Shown: positions 1 through 8,628 of the stretch, in pieces
Position numbering within the stretch: the stretch's first letter is position 1
How the letters are laid out: each line of letters opens with the position of its first letter
Assembly: GCA_007050895.1 (NCBI GenBank)
Contig: SMYP01000004.1
Location: forward strand, 7,968-33,692
Length of the DNA stretch: 25,725 bases
Direction of reading: 5' to 3'
Source of the DNA: Candidatus Bathyarchaeota archaeon
GTDB lineage: Archaea; Thermoproteota; Bathyarchaeia; Bathyarchaeales; UBA233
Position numbers and translations under genes: made by a program
Notes under the pieces: generated by a model
The model's input: the letters and a program-made list of their open reading frames with translations, nothing else
What the model was told of the DNA's origin: nothing
The model's database searches: none

Positions 1-386
1 GCTTCCAGCTCTTTGCGTGGCGTGATGTCTTCAAATACTACCGCAAAATATCCTTTTCTTGGACTATAAGCGTAAATGGAGTACCATTTTTTCAAGTTCT
101 GTGAATAATTCTCGAACTTGATGGGTTTTCCTGTTATTGCGACCATGCCATAAATGCCTATCCAGTCCGCAGGATCTTTCTCTATCTCTGGAATTACTTC
201 TGTGATTTTTTTACCAATTATTTCTTCTCTCTTAAGTCCCGTAAGTTGTTCAAAAGCTCTGTTTACCTCAAGAAAGACGTAGTCGATGGGTTTTCCGTCT
301 TCATCAAGTAATATTCTATGATAGGCGTATCCGTTCATTATGTTTTTGAGCAGAGATCGTTGACTACCTTCAACTGGTTCTGGCAT
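1..386 (-). CDS. PAS-domain sensor protein, N-terminal part (cut by window edge)
   Basis: The reading frame runs leftward from ATG at 386 and leaves the window at base 1, so only about 128 N-terminal residues are visible. After about 15 residues the protein shows a PAS fold pattern: a predicted strand around DGKPIDYVFLEVN, then FEQLTGLKREEIIGK, a middle strand, and the closing strand GYFAVVFEDIT followed by RKELE, which usually leads into a coiled linker to a histidine kinase or another PAS domain. PAS domains bind small ligands or cofactors, or sense redox state. The output domain lies outside the window, so kinase versus other signalling protein cannot be decided. There is no signal peptide or membrane segment in the visible part, so it is probably cytoplasmic. 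An in-frame stop lies just upstream (414-416), and ATG 386 is the first start. It diverges from the TrmB-like regulator. Confidence 0.8.
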   Translation of the reverse strand, partial: MPEPVEGSQRSLLKNIMNGYAYHRILLDEDGKPIDYVFLEVNRAFEQLTGLKREEIIGKKITEVIPEIEKDPADWIGIYGMVAITGKPIKFENYSQNLKKWYSIYAYSPRKGYFAVVFEDITPRKELE

Positions 387-420
387 TTGTTTCGCCTTAT
401 TATAGTAGTTGTCTTAAAAA

Positions 421-441
421 GCCTTTAAGTTTGTTTAAGGC
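421..441. promoter_or_regulatory. Imperfect dyad, candidate operator between divergent genes
   Basis: The arms GCCTTTAA (421-428) and TTTAAGGC (434-441) are inverted copies with 7 of 8 positions matching, separated by 5 bases. The site abuts a TTTTTAAG stretch (about 412-420, read on -) that could be the TATA box of the PAS gene, and lies about 70 bases ahead of the regulator's start. The 8-5-8 geometry suits a dimeric winged-helix protein, and autoregulation by the adjacent TrmB-like protein is the simplest guess. It does not match the TATCAC-N5-GTGATA motif known for Thermococcales TrmB. Confidence 0.45.
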
Positions 442-496
442 GATAATAAAGTTTGAACCAAGAAATAAAGTTGACGTTCTTGCGGTTTTAGTAACA

Positions 497-507
497 TTTT
501 ATATATT
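497..507 (+). promoter_or_regulatory. TATA box of the TrmB-like regulator gene
   Basis: TTTTATATATT fits an archaeal TATA box. A start site about 25 bases downstream would fall near 525-530. That is at or after TTG 511 and ATG 523, so the message is either leaderless or translated from an internal start such as TTG 568, which has GAGGGG 11-16 bases upstream. Confidence 0.5.
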
Positions 508-510
508 GAA

Positions 511-2241
511 TTGTCTGAAATTATGATTGCTCCGCAGTCGGAGTTATCTGAGAGGGGAACTTCAAATTTGAGCGAAAAAGACATAACGAAGTTTCTCCAA
601 GTCCTTGGCTTGTCAAAAAGGGAAATACAAGTCTATATGTTTCTATCAAGAAGCGGAGTTCAATCAACAAGTTTCGTTGCTAGGAAGCTCAAAATGGAAC
701 GAGTTCAAGCCTATCGTACTTTTAGGAAGCTTCAGGAAAAAGGCTTAATTGAAGCAACGCTGGAAAGGCCAACGCGATTCACAATAGTCCCTTTCGAGAC
801 GCTTTTGGATGCATTCATAAACTCCAAAAAAAGCGAAGTCGCCCAATTAATTGAACGAAAAGAAGATCTGATTTCAACTTGGAATGCAATAAGCTCACCA
901 GAATCAACATATCCCGTCGCGAAATTCTCAGTAGTCACTGGGAAAAAGAAGATTCACACGAAAATGTGTAATATGATTGAAGACTCTGCAAAAGAAGTTT
1001 TAATCTTAACTACTAGTTTAGGTTTGATCCAAGAAGACATTGCAGGAGTCTTTGATAAAATAATAGATCCCGCTCAGAAACGTCATGTTAACTTTCAAAT
1101 CATAACTGACATCTCAGAGAAGAATCTTAATATTTTGGAGCGAATTAACAATTTTTTCTCCGATGAAAACGTGGATGTTAAAATCCGTCACCTGAATATG
1201 GACTCTAAATTTTTTCCGCGCTTTCTGATTAAAGATGAGATGGAAGCCATTTTATACGCTCCAGTTGGGGAGGAAAAGTCTATGTTGAAACTCGAAGATG
1301 AAGGTTTGTGGATAAACGACAAGATGTTTATATCAATTCTCAGAGCTTTTTTCGATCAAATGTGGCATAGCTCAGTGGAAGTTTCAAGACGAGTCGACGA
1401 ATTAAAAACCGGAATACCTATGGGGGAGACGGTTGTGATAAAAGACCCTGCAGATGCCTGGGCAAAAATCACAAAAGTTCTAGAAACAGCAAAAAAAGAC
1501 ATAATCTTGATCGCATCGTCACAAAGCATAAACAACCTTTTGGAGAATGACCCGTTTAGGAAATACTGCAAAAAAGATACAAAATGTAGAATTATGGCTT
1601 CAATAGATTTGGATAATCTTGAAACAGCGCAGAAACTATCTGTTCGTTACCAAGTCAAGCATGTTCCAATAAGTTATCTAACTATGATGATTATTGATAA
1701 TAAGCATCTCTTTATGTTCAAGAAACCTTCTTTGAACGAAACGGTAAATGAAAATGGCTTCTACTTGGTGGACACATTTTACTCTAATGATCCCAGTTCA
1801 ACCGAAAGAGTGGGCGAAATGCTCAACGATATATGGAAAAGAGGCGTGGAAATTTCGGAAATTAGCTCTCAGGCAGGCATAAGGATGCCCTCAGTGGAAG
1901 TCTCAGTCGGAGAGACCGTATCTAAACTTATGAATAAAATGCTCCAAAATGGTGTCAACTCCATTATGGTAACCGAGAACCAAAAAACAATTGGTATCAT
2001 AAATGATAGAGAGCTCTTGAGAGAAATATTTGAAAACCAGAAAGATCCTGAAAGAACTCTAGTTAAAGACATCGAGTATACGCCCCTAGTTATGCTTGAC
2101 AGCGATGAATCAATAACAAGCGCCCTTAAATTGATGCGAGAAAAGGGAATGAAACGGGTCGCAGTGGTCAAAAACGGGCAGCTAGTTGGAATGTTAACTG
2201 AAGACCTCGCCAAGAAAGAAATTGTGCCGATGAAAACCTAA
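511..2241 (+). CDS. TrmB-family transcriptional regulator with C-terminal CBS pair
   Basis: A predicted DNA-binding regulator of 576 residues. Residues about 27-110 form a TrmB/winged-helix domain (LGLSKREIQVYMFLSRSG, then a KMERVQAYRTFRKLQEKG recognition region). Two successive modules follow (about 130-298 and 300-450), each with alternating strands like the TrmB effector/PLD-like domain. Residues about 455-572 are two CBS motifs (VSKLMNKMLQNGVNSIMV...; ALKLMREKGMKRVAVV), which usually bind adenine nucleotides. Thermococcal TrmB proteins are about 340 residues and have neither the second module nor the CBS pair. The gene precedes tpi-DUF89-debranching enzyme, so control of glucan or central sugar metabolism is plausible but inferred. 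The start is uncertain: TTG 511, ATG 523, or TTG 568 with an SD-like GAGGGG. Confidence 0.8.
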   Translation: MSEIMIAPQSELSERGTSNLSEKDITKFLQVLGLSKREIQVYMFLSRSGVQSTSFVARKLKMERVQAYRTFRKLQEKGLIEATLERPTRFTIVPFETLLDAFINSKKSEVAQLIERKEDLISTWNAISSPESTYPVAKFSVVTGKKKIHTKMCNMIEDSAKEVLILTTSLGLIQEDIAGVFDKIIDPAQKRHVNFQIITDISEKNLNILERINNFFSDENVDVKIRHLNMDSKFFPRFLIKDEMEAILYAPVGEEKSMLKLEDEGLWINDKMFISILRAFFDQMWHSSVEVSRRVDELKTGIPMGETVVIKDPADAWAKITKVLETAKKDIILIASSQSINNLLENDPFRKYCKKDTKCRIMASIDLDNLETAQKLSVRYQVKHVPISYLTMMIIDNKHLFMFKKPSLNETVNENGFYLVDTFYSNDPSSTERVGEMLNDIWKRGVEISEISSQAGIRMPSVEVSVGETVSKLMNKMLQNGVNSIMVTENQKTIGIINDRELLREIFENQKDPERTLVKDIEYTPLVMLDSDESITSALKLMREKGMKRVAVVKNGQLVGMLTEDLAKKEIVPMKT

Positions 2242-2378
2242 ATCTTAGGAAAATTGCCCACTTTCTTATGGTTCAGCTTCAGCCTGATCCGCTAGATTTC
2301 ATCAATGCAAATCAATTCGCAATCATGTGCGTTTGCGAAAAGGAGAATAGTGCGCTAATTAGAGGTAAACGATATTAA

Positions 2379-3101
<723 letters not shown>

Positions 3102-3104
3102 CAT

Positions 3105-3995
3105 GTGAGTATCGTGAAAGTTGAAGCCGAATGCGCCGCTTGTCTACTTGCGCGAGCAACAGCAGAAACCTATTATGCTACAACTAACCCTGGTTTGCGT
3201 TTCCGAACCATAAAAGAAGTTATGAAGATGCTTAACAGGGAATTTAGACCTACTACCGTTCCAGCTGATATAGGTACAAAGAGAGACCGCTTGATAAAAA
3301 AGCTAACAAGTAATTCCGATCCTTACAAACAGAGCAAAAAAATGAGTAATGAGAAAGCTCTGAAACTGTTTCCATACGCACAAAGACTTGTAGAGACGAG
3401 CTACACCCAGCAGGAACGTTTCAAGAAAGCATGTTTATGCGCCATAGTTGGCAATATTTTAGAGTTTGATATTCCCGGTCACAGGTTTACATTTACTAGT
3501 CTAACAAAAAGCTTCAGGGAAGCCGCGAAGGATTTGGTTGTGGATGATCTGGATAAGGCTTACGAATTAGCTAAAAAAGCTAAAAACATCCTCTTTTTGG
3601 CTGATAATGCCGGAGAAATTGTTTTTGACACGTTACTGGTTGAGCAACTGAAAAACATGGGATTAAATGTGACGTTTGTGGTTAAGGGTGGTCCAGTGCT
3701 CAACGATGCTACATTGGAGGACGTCTTGCCTTCTGGTATGGATAAACTCGCAGATAATATTGTAACCACGGGCACAGACGCTGTTGGACTAATACCGAAA
3801 GAGGTTTCTCAAGAGTTTCTGAAAGTCTATGAAGCTGCGGAACTCGTTTTCGCCAAAGGTATGGGCTATGCTGAAACCTTAACAGAACTTAAACTAACCA
3901 AACCTCATCTTCTTCTATTCAGAACAAAGTGTAATCCAGTAGCAAACTATTTCTGTGCAGGACGCGATAAGAACATTGCCAAGCTGATGCCATAA
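3105..3995 (+). CDS. DUF89-family metal-dependent phosphatase (damage-control type)
   Basis: A 296-residue protein of the DUF89/ARMT1-like family. Members are Mn/Co/Ni-dependent phosphatases that remove harmful or surplus phosphometabolites such as fructose 1-phosphate or damaged sugar phosphates. Visible hallmarks are an N-terminal C-x-x-C (Cys10, Cys13), GNILEFD near 116-122, the family signature ADNAGEIVFD (166-175) with metal- and phosphate-binding Asp167, Asn168 and Asp175, and KGGPVLNDAT shortly after. The start is GTG 3105, three bases after the tpi stop; the ATG at 3103 is out of frame and hits a stop at once. The debranching enzyme starts on the base after its stop codon. The position between a triosephosphate and a glucan enzyme suggests sugar-phosphate clean-up; the actual substrate cannot be read from the sequence. 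Confidence 0.85.
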   Translation: MSIVKVEAECAACLLARATAETYYATTNPGLRFRTIKEVMKMLNREFRPTTVPADIGTKRDRLIKKLTSNSDPYKQSKKMSNEKALKLFPYAQRLVETSYTQQERFKKACLCAIVGNILEFDIPGHRFTFTSLTKSFREAAKDLVVDDLDKAYELAKKAKNILFLADNAGEIVFDTLLVEQLKNMGLNVTFVVKGGPVLNDATLEDVLPSGMDKLADNIVTTGTDAVGLIPKEVSQEFLKVYEAAELVFAKGMGYAETLTELKLTKPHLLLFRTKCNPVANYFCAGRDKNIAKLMP

Positions 3996-6056
3996 ATGAG
4001 TCTGCCAGCCCTAATTATAACTCAAGAAGCACTTGGACATTTTGATGAAGCCATCCGCAATGAATGGCTAGTTACAAATGGGCTGGGAGGCTATGCTTCT
4101 AGCACGGTTTTAGGCGTAAATACACGAAAATATCACGGTTTGCTAGTGGCCGCACTACATCCGCCTGGTGAGCGTACAGTGTGTCTCTCAAAGCTGGATG
4201 AAGAAGTGTTGGTGGGAAACAATAGCTATCCGCTTGCTACCAACGAGTTCCACGACAAGATTTTCCCGCAAGGACACATTTTCCTAAAAGAGTTCGCTCT
4301 GAACCCTTTTCCGCGTTATACTTACGAAGTGCAGGGCGTTCAGGTGCGAAAGACTATTTTTATGCCTAAAGAAAAAAACGCTGTTGCTGTGAAATACCTT
4401 GTTCTAAACCGAGGTATGGCTGAAGCTAAAATCAGAGTTTATCCGTTATTGACTTGTAGGCATTTCCACTCTGTCATAGATCGGCAGATAGTTCCAGTGA
4501 ACTTCGTTCAACAGCAAAATGGCGATATCGGATTTACCTTTCGCAACCCAAACGCCACTGTTGCAGTGCGTTCCACCATGAACGCTTTCAACGAGAAAGC
4601 AGCGTGGATCGAACGTTTGTACTATTGTGAGGAAGCCAGTAGAGGTGAAAGTAGTACAGATGATTATTACCGGCCGGGCTACTTTGAAGTTATTGTGCCG
4701 CATAAACGTGACAGGGACTTCGCCATAGTCGCCGCTGCAAGCGAAAGCAAGCAAGAAAGCCACGAAATCTTAGGTAGCTTCGCTAGCACAGTATATGATG
4801 TTAACGGGCAACTTGCATCTGAAATTGAAAGCCGCAAGAACCTACTAAACAACTTTTACAACGTTAACAGTCAGGTTCCAACAAACGATTGGCTCAATTG
4901 GATTCTTCTAGCCGCAGATACCTTCATAGTCAATGGTGCTAACGGTAGAAAGTCCGTTATCGCTGGATATTTCTGGTTTGAGAGTTGGGGTAGAGACACT
5001 TTCATCTCATTGCCTGGCTTGTTGCTTGCAACTGGTAGGTTTGAGGACGCGCGCAACATCCTACTTGGCTTCATGCGCCAAAAAAAACAGGGCTTAATTC
5101 CCAATTTCATTCAAGATAGATCTGGAGAACCGGCATATAATACGGTGGACGCTACATTGTGGTATTTAAATGCAGTCTTGCAATATCTGAAGTACACTGG
5201 AGACTTAAAGTTCGTTCAGCAGCAACTATGGGAAAACTTAAAGATAATTGTAGATAGCCACAAGAAGGGCACAGCATTTGACATACGATTGGACAGCGAC
5301 GGCTTGCTTGCCCATGGTCCGAGGCTTACTTGGATGGATGCTGAAGTGGACGGCGCCCCGGTTACGCCGAGGAGTGGAAAAGCAGTGGAAATTCAAGCTT
5401 TATGGTATAATGCTTTGCAAACAATGCAGTTGTTAGCGCACAAATTTGGCGAATCTCACTTATCTGAAACGTATGCGGAGATGGCTTTTGAAGCTCAGGA
5501 AAGTTTCAACACAAAGTTTTGGAACAGCGACGTCGGTTGCTTGTACGATGTGGTGACAGATTCGGGTTTCGATGCGACTTTTAGACCTAACCAGATAATT
5601 GCAGTAGCCTTAGATTTCACGATGTTAAACAAAGAACGAACCGAAATGGTTGTGGATGTGGTGTCTCGCGAATTGGGAACCCCTTATGGCTTGCGAACCT
5701 TAGCGCAGAGCGATTCCCGCTACAAGGGCATGTATGTTGGCGATAGGCGAAGCAGAGATCAAGCCTATCATAATGGCACGGTTTGGGCTTGGTTGCTTGG
5801 ACCATATGTAACTGCCTGTCGCAAAACGCAGATTAATAGTGATTACGAGTTGAAGCAAGTTCTCAGAGGTTTATTTGCCCAACAAATCATTCAAGCAGGG
5901 TTGGGCACTATAAGCGAGGTTTTTGATGGTGATCCTCCTCACGAGCCCAGAGGCTGCATAGCCCAAGCGTGGAGTGTAGCCGAACCTTTACGTGCGTACC
6001 TCGAAGACGTTATGTGGATTAGACCAAAATACGAGAAAGAGCTTTTAAAAGCTTAA
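3996..6056 (+). CDS. Glycogen-debranching enzyme (amylo-alpha-1,6-glucosidase type)
   Basis: Hydrolyses alpha-1,6 branch stubs of glycogen-like polymers to free glucose, working with a glycogen phosphorylase not in this window. Of 686 residues, the N-terminal beta-rich domain begins with EWLVTNGLGGYASSTV and NTRKYHGLLVA (about 23-52), typical of prokaryotic debranching enzymes. The C-terminal (alpha/alpha)6 catalytic domain (about 290-680) shows SWGRDTFISLPGLLLATGR (about 329), TWMDAEVDG (about 445), PRSGKAVEIQALWYN (about 458) and ISEVFDGDPPHEPRG (about 639), the conserved acidic motifs of the GH133-type domain. No signal peptide is present, so it is intracellular. ATG 3996 directly follows the DUF89 TAA. 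Its stop codon overlaps the stop of the convergent galT. Confidence 0.92.
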   Translation: MSLPALIITQEALGHFDEAIRNEWLVTNGLGGYASSTVLGVNTRKYHGLLVAALHPPGERTVCLSKLDEEVLVGNNSYPLATNEFHDKIFPQGHIFLKEFALNPFPRYTYEVQGVQVRKTIFMPKEKNAVAVKYLVLNRGMAEAKIRVYPLLTCRHFHSVIDRQIVPVNFVQQQNGDIGFTFRNPNATVAVRSTMNAFNEKAAWIERLYYCEEASRGESSTDDYYRPGYFEVIVPHKRDRDFAIVAAASESKQESHEILGSFASTVYDVNGQLASEIESRKNLLNNFYNVNSQVPTNDWLNWILLAADTFIVNGANGRKSVIAGYFWFESWGRDTFISLPGLLLATGRFEDARNILLGFMRQKKQGLIPNFIQDRSGEPAYNTVDATLWYLNAVLQYLKYTGDLKFVQQQLWENLKIIVDSHKKGTAFDIRLDSDGLLAHGPRLTWMDAEVDGAPVTPRSGKAVEIQALWYNALQTMQLLAHKFGESHLSETYAEMAFEAQESFNTKFWNSDVGCLYDVVTDSGFDATFRPNQIIAVALDFTMLNKERTEMVVDVVSRELGTPYGLRTLAQSDSRYKGMYVGDRRSRDQAYHNGTVWAWLLGPYVTACRKTQINSDYELKQVLRGLFAQQIIQAGLGTISEVFDGDPPHEPRGCIAQAWSVAEPLRAYLEDVMWIRPKYEKELLKA

Positions 6057-7090
6057 CACTTTATTGTTTTTCTGATTTCTGCCGCTGAAGTTTCCGGCTT
6101 AACCGTGTTTATGTACATTCCAGTGCTCTTTTCGAAACCAGCTCGGATGGATAGGCACGGATAAACTTCCAAATGCCAGTGATAAAATTTTTCTGCACCA
6201 TTGTTTACGGATAGGTGAAAGCTGTAATTATAGGGTGGGTCATTTACAAGATCTTTAATCGCTTTGAGACTTGTTTTTAATGTTAAGGCGAAAGCTTCTA
6301 TTTCGGGTTTGCTTAAGCCTAATATGTTGGAGGCATGCTTTTTAGGAAATATCCAAAACTCTAGTGGGTTAACGCTGGCATATGGAGCGAAAACCGCAAA
6401 ATGCGCGTTTTCAAGCACTAATCGTGAGCTTTTTGTTTCCTTCTCTATTAAGTCGCAGAAGATGCATTTTTTGTATTGGTCATAGAATTCTTTGCTTGCA
6501 GTTATTTCTTCGGCGGGAATTCTAGGGATAGTTGGCATAGCTATTATTTGACTGTGTGCATGAGATAGTGAGGCGCCTGCTTCTTTGCCATAGTTACGGA
6601 AGATTGAGACGTACTGCACGTAGTGTTTGGCGGATAGTTCACGGAACCTGTCAATGTATGCATTTATTAAGAGAGCTAGCTGCGGCAGCTCAGCATCTGC
6701 TGGATCTTCGTCGTGGTTTGGCGACTCCACTAAGACCTCATGATGCCCGATGGCGTAACCGTAACTTTCATTTTTCATTATCTGCGTTTTCTCTAAGGGG
6801 TCTTTGGGTGGAGTAAAAGCGGGGTAAAGGTTTGGGATGACTCGGATAAGCCAGTTCTGAGGGCGCGTGCCGTTTTTGTCTTTGCTTTTTTTGATTTCTC
6901 CATTCTGTTTCAGATAGAGCAGAACAGCTGCCGGAGTCAAGTGTTCGTTTCCCGCACAGAGAGGACAGGCACTGTCTTGTTTTGATTCTGTTTTTTGTTT
7001 TGCAAAGTCTGTGGGTCTTCTGCTGCGTTCAGTTGCTATTACAACCCAGCGATTCAAAAGGTAGTCTTTTCGTAATTCGTTATAGCCCAT
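6053..7090 (-). CDS. galT: Galactose-1-phosphate uridylyltransferase
   Basis: HIT-superfamily transferase of the Leloir pathway: UDP-glucose + galactose 1-phosphate gives glucose 1-phosphate + UDP-galactose. In some archaea the homologue may use other nucleotidyl donors. Of 345 residues, the N-terminus LLNRWVVIATERSRRP is typical. Cys42/Cys45 (CPLC) probably bind zinc, and a second pair Cys209/Cys212 (CIFC) opens the second HIT repeat. The active site is HAHSQ at 177-181 with His179 as the uridylylated nucleophile, and YHWHLEVYP lies near the C-terminus. ATG 7090 has AGGAG 10 bases ahead (7101-7105). The gene converges with the debranching enzyme with a 4-base stop overlap. Both products feed glucose 1-phosphate or glucose into glycolysis. 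Confidence 0.92.
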   Translation of the reverse strand: MGYNELRKDYLLNRWVVIATERSRRPTDFAKQKTESKQDSACPLCAGNEHLTPAAVLLYLKQNGEIKKSKDKNGTRPQNWLIRVIPNLYPAFTPPKDPLEKTQIMKNESYGYAIGHHEVLVESPNHDEDPADAELPQLALLINAYIDRFRELSAKHYVQYVSIFRNYGKEAGASLSHAHSQIIAMPTIPRIPAEEITASKEFYDQYKKCIFCDLIEKETKSSRLVLENAHFAVFAPYASVNPLEFWIFPKKHASNILGLSKPEIEAFALTLKTSLKAIKDLVNDPPYNYSFHLSVNNGAEKFYHWHLEVYPCLSIRAGFEKSTGMYINTVKPETSAAEIRKTIKC

Positions 7091-7130
7091 CCTTTTTAAG
7101 CTCCTGACATATTAGGAAAAATGGGAGTGG

Positions 7131-7141
7131 CATTTATAGCA
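7131..7141 (-). promoter_or_regulatory. TATA box and BRE of galT
   Basis: Read on the minus strand, GGAAATGCTATAAATGCC combines a purine-rich BRE-like stretch with a TATA box. A start site about 26 bases on (near 7110) would give a 20-base leader that contains the AGGAG at 7101-7105. Confidence 0.55.
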
Positions 7142-7227
7142 TTTCCGACAACCTTTTAACATGCCCACTTTGGCAACCCTGATTAGCTCTTCTATATCTG
7201 ATGTGAATTGTTGGTTGAGTTGACCGA

Positions 7228-7249
7228 CGTATTTGGGCACAAATATACG
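7228..7249. repeat. Hairpin just after the DEAD-box helicase stop
   Basis: On +, CGTATTTG (7228-7235), a GGCA loop, then CAAATATACG (7240-7249) pair as an 8-bp stem with a 2-base bulge. The hairpin begins 6 bases after the helicase stop on the minus strand. No U-tract follows it, so a transcript-end stabiliser or processing site fits better than a classical terminator. Confidence 0.4.
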
Positions 7250-7255
7250 GGTGTT

Positions 7256-8404
7256 TTAGAAAAAGCTGATTATGGGTGAATCATTTTGTTGCTGGTTGGC
7301 TATTTCGTCTATTGTTGTTTTTGTTAAAGCTTTGATATTATTGAAGTACGTGAGTTCGCCATGACTCACGAGGGTGATAGCTGTACCTTCATTTCCCATT
7401 CTCGCGGTTCTGCCAATTCTGTGGAAGTAAACCGGCGCCTCTAGCGGTACGTCATAGTTTATTATGTGGGTTATTCCCTCGATGTCTAAACCTCTTGCTG
7501 CAACGTCGGTTGCAATCAGCAATTTGAGTTTTCCGTCTCTGAAGGCAGTAGTTACGCGATCTCTTTGCGACTGAGTGAAACCCGCGTGAAGTGCTAGGGC
7601 ATTATAGCCTTTTCTTCTAAGTTTTTCTGTGACTGCGCTAGTACCCCTGCGTGTTTTGCAGAATATTATAGCTCTGCCGATGTGATTTTCCTCTAGAATG
7701 TTGCAAAGGGTTTCAAATTTGCCGTGAGGGTTCACAAGCATATAATACTGTTTCATTTGTGTGAGCGCTATTTCGTCTTTGCTCACCAGTATTTTTTCTG
7801 GTTTTCTCATGTACCTGTTGCAGACGTTCATTACTGTTTCGTCTATTGTCGCTGAGAAAAGGCTTGTCTGCCTGTTCTTTGGTGTTCTCGAAAGAATGTA
7901 CTCTATATCTTCAATAAAGCCCATATCCAACATTCTGTCTGCTTCGTCAAGTACCAAAATCTTTACCGAATACAGGTTTAATGCACCCCGCTTGAGTAGG
8001 TCAATTATGCGACCTGGAGTACCCACAACAACATGAACACCGTTTGCCAAAGCTCTTATTTGTCGATGGATTGGTTCTCCGCCGTAGACGGGCAAGACCC
8101 TTAGTTTCGAGTGTTTTGCAAACAATTTCATATTATCTGCTACTTGCACTGCTAGTTCGCGGGTTGGCACTAGGATTAAACCCTGAACTCTTTTGATTTC
8201 CGAGTTTAACCTATCAATCATTGGAACTCCAAAAGCAGCGGTTTTACCAGTTCCCGTTTGTGCTTGCCCGATGACATCTTTACCTTCGAGCAAGGGCATT
8301 ATGGCTTGAGCTTGAATAGGAAAAAGGCTTTCGAATCCAAGTTCCTCTATGCCTATCAAGACTTCCCTGCTAAGGGGTAAGTCTTTGAATGATTTTATTT
8401 CCAT
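7256..8404 (-). CDS. DEAD-box ATP-dependent RNA helicase
   Basis: Unwinds RNA duplexes using ATP; cytoplasmic, likely in ribosome assembly or mRNA remodelling. All core motifs are present in 382 residues: Q-motif region FPIQAQA (28-34), Walker A AQTGTGKT (48-55), PTRELA (80-85), TPGR (129-132), DEAD (153-156), SAT (184-186), then IIFCKTRRG, ATDVAARGLDIEG and HRIGRTAR in the second RecA domain. It stops soon after the core (C-terminus NDSPIISFF) with no RNA-binding extension, so it is a minimal helicase. The start chosen is ATG 8404, preceded by AGGAGA at 11-12 bases; the frame also contains an upstream TTG at 8428, which lies over that SD. It is probably monocistronic, since galT downstream has its own promoter. 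Confidence 0.95.
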   Translation of the reverse strand: MEIKSFKDLPLSREVLIGIEELGFESLFPIQAQAIMPLLEGKDVIGQAQTGTGKTAAFGVPMIDRLNSEIKRVQGLILVPTRELAVQVADNMKLFAKHSKLRVLPVYGGEPIHRQIRALANGVHVVVGTPGRIIDLLKRGALNLYSVKILVLDEADRMLDMGFIEDIEYILSRTPKNRQTSLFSATIDETVMNVCNRYMRKPEKILVSKDEIALTQMKQYYMLVNPHGKFETLCNILEENHIGRAIIFCKTRRGTSAVTEKLRRKGYNALALHAGFTQSQRDRVTTAFRDGKLKLLIATDVAARGLDIEGITHIINYDVPLEAPVYFHRIGRTARMGNEGTAITLVSHGELTYFNNIKALTKTTIDEIANQQQNDSPIISFF

Positions 8405-8510
8405 TATTTGTATATTCTCCTGCCACAAAATTTTTCATGATTTCCAAAAGCTCTTTCTATTGCTTAGTTAGTGACATGATAAATGTGACATAACCAACAC
8501 CATTGATTCA

Positions 8511-8520
8511 CATATAAAAA
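8511..8520 (-). promoter_or_regulatory. TATA box of the helicase gene, giving a long leader
   Basis: The minus-strand TTTTTATATG fits a TATA box. Transcription would begin near 8490 and leave a leader of about 85 bases before ATG 8404. Within that leader GTGACAT occurs twice on + (8471-8477, 8485-8491) with a 14-base period. Confidence 0.4.
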
Positions 8521-8571
8521 GGTTTAGCTTGTTTTCAAACAAAAGAATCCGTTTCTGAGCCTATTTTGTCT

Positions 8572-8577
8572 AAAAAA
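8572..8577 (-). terminator. U-tract terminator candidate for RuBisCO
   Basis: Reading on the minus strand, a run of six T lies about 52 bases after the RuBisCO stop, and a second T-rich run (near 8591-8596) lies nearer the stop on the same side. Archaeal termination needs only U-tracts. No hairpin was seen. Confidence 0.35.
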
Positions 8578-8628
8578 CAGGAAAATGAATTTTTTCAGAA
8601 TGGCTTGAACTCTTTTGCCTTTACGATT

